NCBI GenBank assembly: GCA_004194705.1
Contig: SADC01001294.1
Span: 62,001 to 126,000 of the forward strand
DNA from: Ditylenchus dipsaci
Lineage: Eukaryota > Nematoda > Chromadorea > Rhabditida > Anguinidae
Reading direction: 5' to 3'
Length of the DNA: 64,000 bases
Part shown: positions 11,213 to 21,730 of the stretch, piece after piece
Layout of the letters: each line of letters begins with the position of its first letter
Position numbering within the stretch: position 1 is the stretch's first letter
Notes under the pieces: model-generated
Told to the model about the DNA's origin: nothing
The model's database searches: none
The model's input: the letters and a program-made list of their open reading frames with translations, nothing else
Program-made: the position numbers and the translations under genes

Positions 11213-14200
11213 CTTTACCCACCTTCTGGTAGTGTCATTATAAGCAGCAAGCAAATGGCTGCAACATCTACAGCGGCTCATCTTCTCCAGCAACAGTTCC
11301 AGGCCCAAGTCCAAGCAGCCGCAAATATAGCAAATGGAATTACTACTGGAGTTCCAAACACTAATGGAGTTCCAAGTACTGCTCCAGTTGCTGCACCGTA
11401 GGAAATTTTGAGATTTATTGTCGACTTTCTTCAATGATTATTGAAATCGGGTTTTCAGTGGCAACTACTATGGTCCTTCCTCAATGTACTTCAACCCGAA
11501 CGTGATGCCTCCGACAGCCACCAAACAAACCTGGGTGCCCAATACCCCTAAATTTGTCAAGAAGATCACGCCTGAAAAGTAGTTTTTTGCTTACTTTTGT
11601 TTACGACTAGTAGCAATATTAACGTATGGTTGTAACTGAATCGCACTAACTAAAATATTGTTGAATTGTTTAGTCGAATTGTATTAGGTTGTGTTAAAAG
11701 TTTGAATCGTGTTGTTTAAATATAATATTCTCTAAGTTTTGAAAATTCAAAATTTCCTTATACAGTCAACCCTCCCAATAACATACACCCCAAAAGTTCG
11801 TTCCCGCCTAGGGTCCGACACTTTTTTTAGCCCCATTTTTTCATATTTTTTCCATTTCTGCTTTGATAATCTAGTCGCAAATATCGCAAAGATTCCGATT
11901 TTGCCGATCATTTTTGCAGAAAACAATGATTTTGACATTTTAAAAGCAAAAACTCCCATTAACATACGCCTGTTTTGGATTTAAGCGTATGCTAATGGGA
12001 GTTTTTGCTTTTTAAATGTCAAAATCATTGTTTTCTGCGAAAATGATCGGCCAAATCGGAATCCTTGCGATATTTGCGACTAGACTGTCAAAACAGAAAA
12101 GGAAAAAATTTGAAAAAATGGGGCTAAAAAAAGTGTCGGACCCTAGGCGGGAACGAACTTTTGGGTGTATGTTATTGGGAGAGTCGACTGTATATTTTTT
12201 CTCGAAAAAGGTTGTTTTAGGATTAAAATGTCCTTCTAACTCTAATTTAAGATCTAGTCAAAATTTTATTACAGTCGTTGAGATATTACTAAAACATGGT
12301 GAGCGGTGACAAATTTTCAGGCAGTTAACTTAAAATGGTCATTACACAATTTTGACCAGATCTCAAAAGATACACTCAGAAAGATATTTTGAATAATAAT
12401 TTTGGTAAAGCTTCTGGAGTAAATTCCGTCTTTTGGAATAAAAATGAAAGGTAGGAACAAATTAGTAGCTATTTTTGGGTTGGTCAAATGTTACTTTTTG
12501 GTCACATTTAGGGTCACGAGAAATTTCGCACAAGTTTCATGAATCCTCCTATTAATTTTGTTTTAGAATTATAATAAGCGTTTACAAGATTTCAATGAAA
12601 AGACAAGGAAAATGTCTTTACACTGGTATGTAAAAATATATTAGATTAGCCAATAGAATGCATGAGAAGAAAGTCATGAAAGCCACATTTTTTTAGGAGA
12701 AGGTCACAATATGGCCCGAAAAGTAAAAAATTTAACCTTCAATTTTTTTATTGATTTTTGTGTACCAGCATGTATCCCAGGATTTAAGTTTTCTTATAAA
12801 CCTCTTGATCATAACATTCCTGAAATTATTCGGTGGGTTTCGGTTGCTCGTTTAAAAGCCGAACTCCTACAATATACAATGGTGCGAAAATCTTTTAAAA
12901 ATAGCAACAAAAAGCTAATGAGAAATTTGCTGGAGAAATTTAGCTTCTTGATAATGAAATTTAATTCGAGCCTTGTTCTATTTTTGGTATTTTTCAGTCG
13001 TCCCAACAATCTTGCTCAGCGACAGAACAACCGTTTGAACGACTCATTTGAAAAGTGAGGTTTTAAGTTTTAGAATGGTTAATGCTGAGTTTGATTAAAT
13101 GGGGACGAAGATAAGCATAGCCAGAATCTTCAGATTTGCAGGGTGGCGCAAATAATTTTTCAGACTGCCATAATTCAAACTGATACTCTCATTCACTCAA
13201 CCATTCAATCTTTTCAAAATACTAAATCTTCCAACTTCGATTTGCAGCAGTCGACCCAGACACAACAGCAGTCCCCCAGAGACAAGTATGAAGGAGGAGG
13301 AGGTGGACGATCTTCTCGCTACTCCCCTCCTCGACACCGCAAGTACTCAGACTCTCGAGGATCATACAAAGACAGAGAATATCCAGGCCGTCGAGACCGA
13401 AGCCGCCGGGATTACAGGCTGTCTCCAGTCAGAACTCACCATCCACCTTATAGCCGGGCAAGGTTAGTACATGTTACTCACGTGGATAACCAATTTTCCA
13501 CATTTTTTTTTCGAAAATTTTGTTGTCTACCAGTAATAGTACTCATTTATGTGTAACTTTTTTTACTAATTTATGGCAGGAATTCCCTATTTTCTGCAGG
13601 AATTTCAGCTGCAGCCAAAAAACATCAAAATTTTAAAAATAAACAAAAACATCAAAATTCCGTTTAAACATTTTTTGAAAAACCGCCTTAAATTTCAGAG
13701 ATCAGTACAGGGAGAGTCGTGACTACGACAAAGCTACTCCCCCGCCTGTGGCGAATCTTTTTAATGCTCTGCAGCAGCCGACCTTGCACTACCACGGTGA
13801 CTCTAACCCCAAGACTGTGGAACTGGCTCGCCGCAAGTACTCCCCTACCCGAAGATACCAGAACCAGGGTAGTAGCTCCAGGGGGAGGGGTATGAGAGTG
13901 AGCGGACCAGACGCAGATATGACGACTACTACTACTCCTCCCGCAACAGCAATCGCAGAAGAAGAGGTGATAGTTCAGACAGCTCCTCCAGCAACAGCAA
14001 CTACAATTATAGAGCGGACCGCTCCAATCCACCCAGAAGTCCATCCAAATATAGTGGTTACAGTAGCAGGGCTTCTGGCAGATCCTCTTCTATGGCTCCA
14101 ACCCAGTCGATACTAAGAAAAGGAGGGATAGTGATGCGGACAGACGAAGAAGAGCTACTTCTATAGCCAACTTTAGAAGAAGCAGATCGCCTGAAAAAAA

Positions 14201-17200
14201 GAGGTAGTCGATTTGTGGGATCTAGAAAGTAACTTTGGAAAAAAATGCTTGATGGTTGGCATTTATAGTTTTAAGTAGACTTTTTGAGTGTTTTAAGGCT
14301 GGCTGCTATCAGGACAGGGTATGGCCTTAAATTAGCTCGGCCATGGCACGGACAGTAAGCAGGTCCGAAAATCGACGTGGGGTTCGAGCTGTCGAATGGC
14401 TATTGATCAGCCACACTTTCTGGCCCAACTTTTAAAAGTTTGGATAACAAGAAAAACAAGTCGACAATTTTTGGTAAAAAATTTTGGAAATCCCGTCTCC
14501 TGAAAGCAAAATATCGTCCTATATCTGAATCCCATAGCTTTCAAGCAAGATTCAGCAAGCTGAAACACTCGTGAAATTTGCAGCACTCACTTACTTAAAT
14601 AAATATATCAGTGAAATGATTTTGACCTCATCAAAACAGATTCGGGTCCAGGAAGACATTTTGGTATTAGCGGTGATTTTGCAGAATTGAAGAAACTGTC
14701 GATTTTTAGGTTTTGTAAAATTTTTGGGATCCTTGATCAAGGGATAGCGTGGAAATCCTGTTTTTTTTGCCAAGCCTAGCCATGTCCGCAAAGAGCAGCT
14801 TTACCGACTCATTATTATCATAACCAATGATGTATCCATTTTTTGATTGGCTTTTTTGCTCTCGCTTTTCGGTTCCGGTTTGTTTAATAAAAAGTGGCCA
14901 AAAACTGGCCGTGGTAAAAAATTAATTAAAATATTTCGGGGCAGTTTTTTTAGTTGTCCCGCTTTTATATTGAAATTTAATTTTTGAATATTTCCAGTAT
15001 TTAGTGCAATATTACAAATAACTAATTTGCAGAGTTCGCTGGAATCCCGACTTGGAGAATTCGGAAAATGCTAGACCAACCAGACAGTCCTCTCCAGCAT
15101 CCCGATCTCCATCCCCATCACCACCCCGCCAGTGCAACCACCACAGACAAGGAAAACCTTTTTCACCCCCATCTCAAGCCAAGGCCCAGTGTTCCCAGCG
15201 TCCTCCTGGCCAATTTCAACCACGATCTGATGCAAAAGACTCAACTAAATGGCACACACACTCATGTAATCACTTTTTATTTCGGTAAAATTGATTTAGA
15301 TATACGAAAAAATGACCAAGACAAAATCAAGTATGGGGAGCGGGGGTAAGGCGGTAGATGATCTGAGTTCTCTTTTAAAAGTTCACTCAAAAATCTGAAT
15401 TCGACAACAGAATTTTTAAAAGGTCGATTGGGCTGAGGCATGAATTTAGAGGTCAAGGCAGAATAACGATACGCAATAAAGGGATTTTAAACAAAACGCT
15501 TTTTTTTTCGTTTGAACAAATCACAGATTTTTGCATAGATTAGGCAAGGGTTGGCCATCGTGTTTTAAAACGGACTTAAACATTTTTAGCTTACTTCTGA
15601 ATCACCCTTGTTTTATGTATTTTTTGTGTAGTCGGCTTGTATGGGGTATTTTCGTGCATATTTTACTTATGGTGATTATTACTTTGAAAAGATCCTCGCG
15701 GCTTTTCAGAATGTCCGAAAGAGGCCGATATTTTAATGTTGCGGGAATTCAAAAAATGTCTGATTTTTCTCAGGTATTTTAATTTTTTTGAATTTTGGGT
15801 TTAATGAGATTTCAAGGTTACTTCTCGGATCGGAGTGTTAAGAATATTGATAGGGGATCTGAATGCCAAACCTGGCATTTACATGTTGACGTTCTTGATA
15901 AAAAGGTCATTTTTAAATTTCTTATATATTTACACGCGTTCTATATACTTATTTGTAGCCAAGATGCTGGGCGTTAATTTGAAGTAACATAAAGAGTAAA
16001 AATGAAATCTCATTTAACCCAAAATTTGAAAGAAGTCATTTTTTGAATTCCCGTCACATTCAGATATCGGCCTCTTTCGGACATTTCGAATAAGGTCTTT
16101 TTAAAGTAATAATCACTATAAGTAAAATGTGCACGGAAAAACTCCATACAAGTCGATTACACAAAAAATACATAAAACAAGGGTGATTCAAAAGTAAGAT
16201 AAAAACCATGATACAGTTTTTTCGTTCTTAGACATGATTCTGAGCAATGGACTCTGGATGCATGAAAAAGAGACTCTATGTGGTTTTATGATCAAGAGTA
16301 CTTCTCGGAATCATGTCTTAGATAAGTGAGTGCGTGCATCTCTAACTCTCAAGCCCCCTCTCAACTCCAAGCTCCCTGCGCCCCGAAGGGGCGCAGGGAG
16401 CTTGGAGTTGAGATGCGCACACCCACATACCCTACACACAAATCACTTGAAAGTGACTCTGGATGCATAAAAACATATGCATACCACAGTTTCTATATGC
16501 GGTAGGCCCCAGAAAGTGAAAACCTGTTCAGAATCCATTATTTTCATATAGATTTGGCTTGCAAGAGTAGAATTTGGTCAAAAATATCCTAACAAGGCTG
16601 GGAGGCGAATTCTTTTTACAAAATTTAATTTTTTTAATTCCGAAAGTGTTAAGATATGTTTCTTTTATCGTGTAGAGCAGAAAAAATAAGTTCGGGAGGC
16701 GATTTCGGGTCACTTTTCAAAAAAATCCGAGTATGGGGGGGGGGGTGAACTAAACAAGTGCCGATTTTTCTATTGGGTTTCTAACAAAACCATACCTAAA
16801 ATAAAACTCTAGGCCTTAATTTATTAGAAACCAAGTTAAAAAATCTGTACTGAAGCTTAATAATTAGAAATATGTTTTGAATTGACAGGCACCGATTTTA
16901 AACGCGTGAACATGCTTCTCTTCTTTCGACACTTGTGTCAACACTCATTGTGAACAGCCTTTAAGGTGTATGAATCCGTACCTACATACGCTGGCCAATC
17001 CTTGCCTAAGCTAAAAAAGGTCGCGAAAAATGACAGGGAAACCAAGGCACATTTGTTTTGACGAAAGTAGCCCTAGTATTCAATTCTGGCTTTAATTTAC
17101 TATCGTTTTGAAATGATTTTTGTCTAGAGCATATGATATGCCAAATTACGGGTCTCTGTAAAATTTTTTACGCCTCAACCAATTTTTTCCTTACCACTAA

Positions 17201-17707
17201 ACCCATTTTCAGACGCTCCTCAATGCCGGAGATCTGGACAACAAAGTGGACATCAGTGACGAGGAGGACACAACCTTAGCAGCCGTAGCCATAAATCCAG
17301 CCGACATGGTGGACTATGAAGGGGAGACACTGACCAGCCAACCTGTAAACTGGCGAGTGCTTAATCTGTTTAGTGGTCGAGTGGACTCGAAACTGCTACA
17401 AAACTACATCTCATTTGCCGGCGCCAGACCACAGTCGGCAGTGGGTAGGACTTTCCCGCTGCCCTCCAAACACCCCACCCCTCAGCAACTCAATGATCCT
17501 GACTTCTATGTTCCTGGAGCAATTTCTAGCGATGAAGAGGAGGAGGAAATCTCTGAGAGGGAGGTGGACGACGAGGAAGATGAGGAAGAAAGCCAAGAAG
17601 TCAAAAGTCAAGAGTCTGAGAAATCGCAGGACAATCAGCCCAAGAAGCAGCCTGAAACGCAATACCCTGTTCATTTCTTGTTAAGAAACAACAATTTGAG
17701 CGTTTAG
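11213..17707 (+). CDS. Arginine/serine-rich (RS) protein, probably splicing-related
   Basis: Exons I can join: 11213-11397 (first ATG inside it at 11255; open upstream to a CAG acceptor, so an earlier exon may exist), 11459-11578, 12998-13054, 13248-13462, 13699-14203, 15033-15265 and 17213-17707 (stop TAG). The N-terminal part is Q/A-rich (AAHLLQQQFQAQVQAAANI). The middle is a long RS/RD domain (RSSRYSPPRHRKYSDSRGS; GRRDRSRRDYRLSPVR; TKKRRDSDADRRRRATS; SPASRSPSPSPPR). The C-terminal exon has a conserved-looking block (NWRVLNLFSGR ... ARPQSAVGRTFPLPSKH) and then an acidic E/D tract. RS domains mediate contacts among splicing factors in nuclear speckles, so a splicing role is inferred; no RRM is visible. 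The frame shifts by one base near 13275, 13892, 14103 and twice near 15130-15170, each in a C or G run, consistent with missing bases in the assembly. Confidence 0.7.
11761..12192. mobile_element. pogo/Tigger-like palindromic MITE in an intron of the RS gene
   Basis: It is a TA-flanked long hairpin. It begins CAGTCAACCCTCCCAATAAC and ends with the complementary GTTATTGGGAGAGTCGACTG. The arms of about 205 bp pair throughout, including the shared block TAGGGTCCGACACTTTTTTTAG. A second copy of the family lies at 62944-63364. Confidence 0.85.
12390..12464 (+). repeat. 75-bp exon-like duplicated segment, copy 2
   Basis: Second copy of 9968-10042, differing at one base (GGTAAAG versus GGCAAAG), in the third intron-sized gap of the RS gene (11579-12997). 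Both copies end in the same GAAAG/GTAGGAAC donor-like border. No acceptor-to-acceptor match extends further upstream. Confidence 0.7.
15587..16204. mobile_element. Foldback element, about 620 bp, with about 220-bp inverted arms
   Basis: The left arm starts AGCTTACTTCTGAATCACCC and runs to GGGTTTAATGAGATTTCA. The right arm repeats this in reverse complement from TGAAATCTCATTTAACCC to GGGTGATTCAAAAGTAAG. It lies in the 15266-17212 intron of the RS gene. No open frame of note. Confidence 0.8.
16208..16513. mobile_element. GGCCTACCGCATA-type element with GC-rich hairpin core, copy 1
   Basis: The order of words is CTGGATGCATGAAAAAG, GATCAAGAGTACTTCTCGG, a GC-rich hairpin CTCCCTGCGCCCC/GGGGCGCAGGGAG, GAGATGCGCACACCC, GACTCTGGATGCAT and TGCGGTAGGCCCCAG. 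The same order occurs at 37310-37560 (reversed) and 55735-55995. A fragment lies at 40675-40760. Confidence 0.8.
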
Positions 17708-17875
17708 AAACATTTCGAAAATTTTTCTTTGAAAGATTCCCTATATTTTAGTTAAATTTTTGTTATTTTAGGCAATATTTCTGAATTCGCGCCTTTTTCG
17801 AAATTGGAGTTTGGAGATAGGTAGATAAAGAATTATTTAAAATTTTTGAGTTTATTAATAAAATAACATATGGAG

Positions 17876-17999
17876 AAATTTCGGTGTTCACCCCTCAGTC
17901 AAATCAGCTTGGGGACCAAGGCAAACTTTTAAATATAAATAATTTTTAAAAAATTGTCTTGGCCCCCAAGCTGATTTGACTGAGGGGTGTATACGAAAT
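17876..17999. repeat. 124-bp hairpin (CACCCCTCAGTCAAATCAGC arms)
   Basis: The arm CACCCCTCAGTCAAATCAGC plus TTGGGG is repeated in reverse complement 60 bp later, inside AAATTTCG / CGAAATTT borders. It lies just downstream of the RS gene stop, so a transcript running through would form a strong hairpin. Probably a small MITE. Confidence 0.75.
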
Positions 18000-18908
18000 T
18001 TGGCATAACATATTTTGTAGTTTTTGTTTTTTGAATTTTATAATAAAATTATGAAAAAAGGGTAATCGCATTAGCTCTGTTAATTTCTTTGGAAGATTGG
18101 GAGCATTGGAAAACTCAAAAATAAGATATTTAAAAAAGTACCTAAATACAAGAAGGAAAAAAGCTGCAGATTCGAAAATTACACGAGTCACACGTTATTT
18201 AGTCGATATATTTTTGTTAATTTTTTTGGACAATTTTTGCTTGCTTTTGATACCCTTTTTGTTATTTGTCACATTTGAACGGGTAGTCAAACAATTATTT
18301 TATTTAGTCGAAAAAAGTTCATTTGATTGCCAACATTTTACTGTTAAACAACTCATGAAATTCGTATAGATATTTGTAAGTATTTTAAGAGAATTTATTT
18401 CAGTTTTTCAAAATCACTTTTGGCCTCTAAGACTTCATATAAGCAAATTATAAATCAATCAGAAAATCACTTTAATTTTAGGAAAAGGTTTTGGAATTTG
18501 AGCACAGGGCTTCTTAAACTTAGTAAGCGAGTGAGCCCCCGCAGCCTTGGGTCTAATCCGCAAGTCAGGTGCGCAAATTTTACAATTTGTTAGTTTATTC
18601 TATTTGTTGTTGTATCTCGTTAAGTTTATGTTATGTCAAATCTTCTAGTTTTTTGGCCAACTTTTGCTGTTATCTTGTTTGAATTACGAGTATTGATAAT
18701 AAAATAAAAGCTTTATAAAAAAGAAACCTTTTTCCTATCCAAAGCTATAAACTGGCTGTTTTGCATACTGATTTATCCAAAATAAAAAATTTCTATCCAG
18801 ACTACCCACTTTTTGGGCTTCTTTTGCCAAATTGTGAGGATTCTGGAAATGAAACTTTTCCAGTAAAAACTAACAGGGCGGAAGCTCCGGCTCTTCATCT
18901 AACATTTT

Positions 18909-19747
18909 TTAACACTAGAGAGGTCGTCCGTGACTTTTGTTTATTATACCACAGTTTTCATGCTAATTCTTTTGGTGCCGATCGTTTTCTTATGAGCGAT
19001 GGAAAAAGTCGAGAAAAAGCATTTTTTATTTTTTTGAATACGTGATTCCATGACATGTAGCTTGGAAGCACAATAAATTTCATGAGATACACATCATAAA
19101 CCAGCTGGTAAAACCAGCTATTTCCTTGGTATTGCAAGTCTTCGCACTAGTTATGTTGTATTTTTTCACTGATCATTTTAGTATATTGTAAACCAAAAGT
19201 ATTTTAAAAATTGGGTCAGAAATAAGCCAAACCATGTATCTTTCAAATTTCAATACCAGGAATACATCTGGTTTTACCTCTTCTCCTGTAATTTCTGAAT
19301 GACTCTTGTTGAATTTTCGTGCTAATTTTTTGCTTATCTTGTAGCTCTTGAATTTGTCTACAAGTATTGACGAGGCATTGAGCAGTAATACACAACTATG
19401 ACATGCTCTTAGGTGGCTTCAAGTGGAAATTTGGCAGATGAAAAATGGCGGTTTTGTGAGTTGGACGCTGGTTGGCCAAATTTTGCAGACAGATTGCAGC
19501 TCACATACACTCGTTTGAAAAAATAGGTTCCAGCAGTCATTTTGACATATTACAGTCATAGATCTGTATCTCATGAAATTTATTGTGCCTCGAACTACAT
19601 GTCATGGGATCACGTCATAAAAAAGTTAAAAACTTATTTTTATCGATTATTTCCATCGTTCATAAGAAAACGATCAGCATTAAAAGAATCAGCATGAAAG
19701 ACTGTGCTATAATAAACAAAAGTGACGGACGGCCTTTTTAGTGTTAA
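18909..19747. mobile_element. Foldback element, about 840 bp, ends TTAACACTAGAGAGG / CCTTTTTAGTGTTAA
   Basis: Inverted arms of about 190 bp pair GTCCGTGACTTTTGTTTAT with ATAAACAAAAGTGACGGAC, and on to CATGACATGTAG / CTACATGTCATG and CAATAAATTTCATGAGATAC / GTATCTCATGAAATTTATTG. The interior carries the dispersed repeat also found at 578-755. No transposase. Confidence 0.82.
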
Positions 19748-20223
19748 AAATAGATAGTTTTATATTTACAGCCGTGCGTCCTACTGGCAAAAACTTTAGT
19801 TGTTTCAGAAACGACTGAACAACGAAATTAGTCCTTGCGTTCTTCAAGACTATACCGACATATTACGTTTGGTGAAAAACGCCAAAATTGGATTAAAAGG
19901 TGTCACACCTAGCTCGAGGTAAAGATGATGGTCACTGCGCTTAGCTGCATCGATTTCAAGAAAGTAGCCGCCGTCGCAATTCAGTTTTCAATAGATAGGA
20001 ATAACGTCATGTTAAATTATTAAATTTATACCTGCTTTTTTAGAAGTAGCGCATAATTAAAAAGTGATGCAATCTTATCATTATCTGATGTGCTGATTCA
20101 CTTTCAAAAAATTAGTTTCGAGGGTTTTTAAAATTAGAGGGGCAATAGACGGCGCATTAACCTATGATAATAGACACACAAAATGTAAAGCCTATTTGGA
20201 AGTATAATTTTATTCCTATTCAG

Positions 20224-21485
20224 ATGAACAACAAATCTCGGGGTAGGATGGGACGCAGGAATTTTGTGAATTACAAAGCCAATAAACCATCTTCTAGTCG
20301 GTCTTTCAACCATTACGAAGAAGTAGAATTTGAAGAAGAAGAAGTCCAATTTCTAGACCAAAGATACTCTTTATGTGGTAGTTATAGTGCCGGCTATGGC
20401 TTCAATCCCAAAACTTGACTTTTGATACTGGACCAGTAGATGAGAACAGTGCTAATTGGAGGTTAAGGCAGCTGTTCAATGGAAGACCATCAACCCATTT
20501 GCCAGGTAATTATCAAATCAGTTGTGGCTCACGAAATTTCATTGAAATCGCATTTTTATCGATTTTTACTAGGGGTGTTTGATGAGAATCTAGCTGAGCT
20601 TATAGTACTATTAGATCCGAAAATAATTTTCAGTATTGAACTTTAGACATTATCGAAGACGAAAGGAAATCAAAATACTCCTAGAAATTGAAAAAATGGC
20701 CAGAAACGGCCTAACGAGCCACCCGCTTAATTAAATGTATATTTAGGGTTTTTTTCGCAACTTTTTCAACTTTCAGATTATTTTAATTTTATTTCGCCCT
20801 CGATGTCGACTTTTTTTTTCGAAATGAGTGGCTCAGGGTGGCTTAGGTTCAAGTGCTCCGTAAAAAAACCAATGAAAATGTTTACGACACTTTTGTTAAT
20901 TACTAAACTCCGTATGTGAATAAAATTTTAAAAAGCTGATCATACCTAAAATTATCAAATTCTTATTTTTACGGACACCACTCTAAAAATTATTAAGAAA
21001 AATTTGGAGTGGTATGTTTCCCTCTTCCCAAATATATTTTAATATTTTAATCATAACTGAAACAAATTGATTTAGGATCCCAAGTCGGAAAAAGGCCACA
21101 GACTTCCGTAGGGAAGTCATTTCCCTGTGCTAGCAACCCAAAAACTTTGTTCCATCCTGGAAAAAGGCCAAAATGATGAAAAAACAAATGGCTCCAGTGG
21201 ATCATGGCCTAAAAACTATGGTCAATGGGACAAAGTGTACATTGGAGGAGACATGGACCAGCTACCTCAAAAGAAGAAAAAGAATAAGAATAAGTATAGA
21301 AGAAGGGAAGAAGTGCCTATCCACAAGCTCAAATGGACCATGAAGTTACACATAGCGGGCAAAAAACATCGAAATTCAGGCAACAAATGCTCCAGAACCA
21401 GAGCTACGACAACAGCGCAGATCAAGTGGTCATTCCGCCACCTGGTTCGGGCAAGAAAAAGAAAAAGGGTCTAGTAAATGGATGA
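20224..21485 (+). CDS. Diverged tandem paralogue of the upstream RS protein C-terminal block
   Basis: Two exons: 20224-20505 and 21076-21485. The first starts with an ATG directly at an AG border, so an upstream exon is possible. It encodes MNNKSRGRMGRRNFVNYK, an acidic EEVEFEEEEVQF stretch and ANWRLRQLFNGR. The second encodes GKRPQTSVGKSFP, a lysine-rich tract (QKKKKNKNKYRRREE) and ends PPPGSGKKKKKGLVNG. The pairs NWRLRQLFNGR / NWRVLNLFSGR and KRPQTSVGKSFP / ARPQSAVGRTFP show paralogy to the gene ending at 17707. The function of the shared block is unknown to me. Reading requires one-base shifts near 20415 (AAAA run), 21168 (AAAAA run) and about 21315. The same error type occurs in conserved genes of the window, so I treat this as a gene, not a dead copy, with caution. 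Confidence 0.55.
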
Positions 21486-21721
21486 AATTCAAGGAAAGAC
21501 AGATCCAAAAAACATGAAAAATAGCATGAACGGCGGGAATTTAAATGAAACTGCTCATTTTTAGCTTGATTTGGTGAAAAACCGATTCGTGATCATTTTT
21601 GACCTAAATTTTGATAAATATTCGATAATTTGACGGTGAAAGTTCAAAAAGTCACTTTCAAAACCAAAATGTCTTCCTGAATCCATTAAGATGAGGTCCG
21701 AAAAATTTTGGGGATCTGATT

Positions 21722-21730
21722 CTTTAAAGT
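21722..21730. repeat. Left 9-bp target-site duplication CTTTAAAGT
   Basis: Identical to 23889-23897, immediately outside the two inverted termini of the OTU-bearing element. A 9-bp duplication is typical of Mutator-like elements. Confidence 0.85.

Larger units (their letters stand above)
17708..20223. other. Gap between the two RS-type genes, two inverted-repeat elements
   Basis: It holds a 124-bp hairpin at 17876-17999 and an 839-bp foldback element at 18909-19747. The remainder is AT-rich and I see no gene in it. Confidence 0.5.

Noticed and set aside
11739..12309. Two overlapping open frames encoding similar peptides on opposite strands
   Set aside because: They are the two arms of the pogo-like hairpin; symmetry of the palindrome creates both.
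20224..21485. Classification of the RS paralogue as a pseudogene
   Set aside because: The frame breaks are single-base and in homopolymers, like those in conserved TRAPPC6 and Nova exons, so error is the simpler explanation; not proven.
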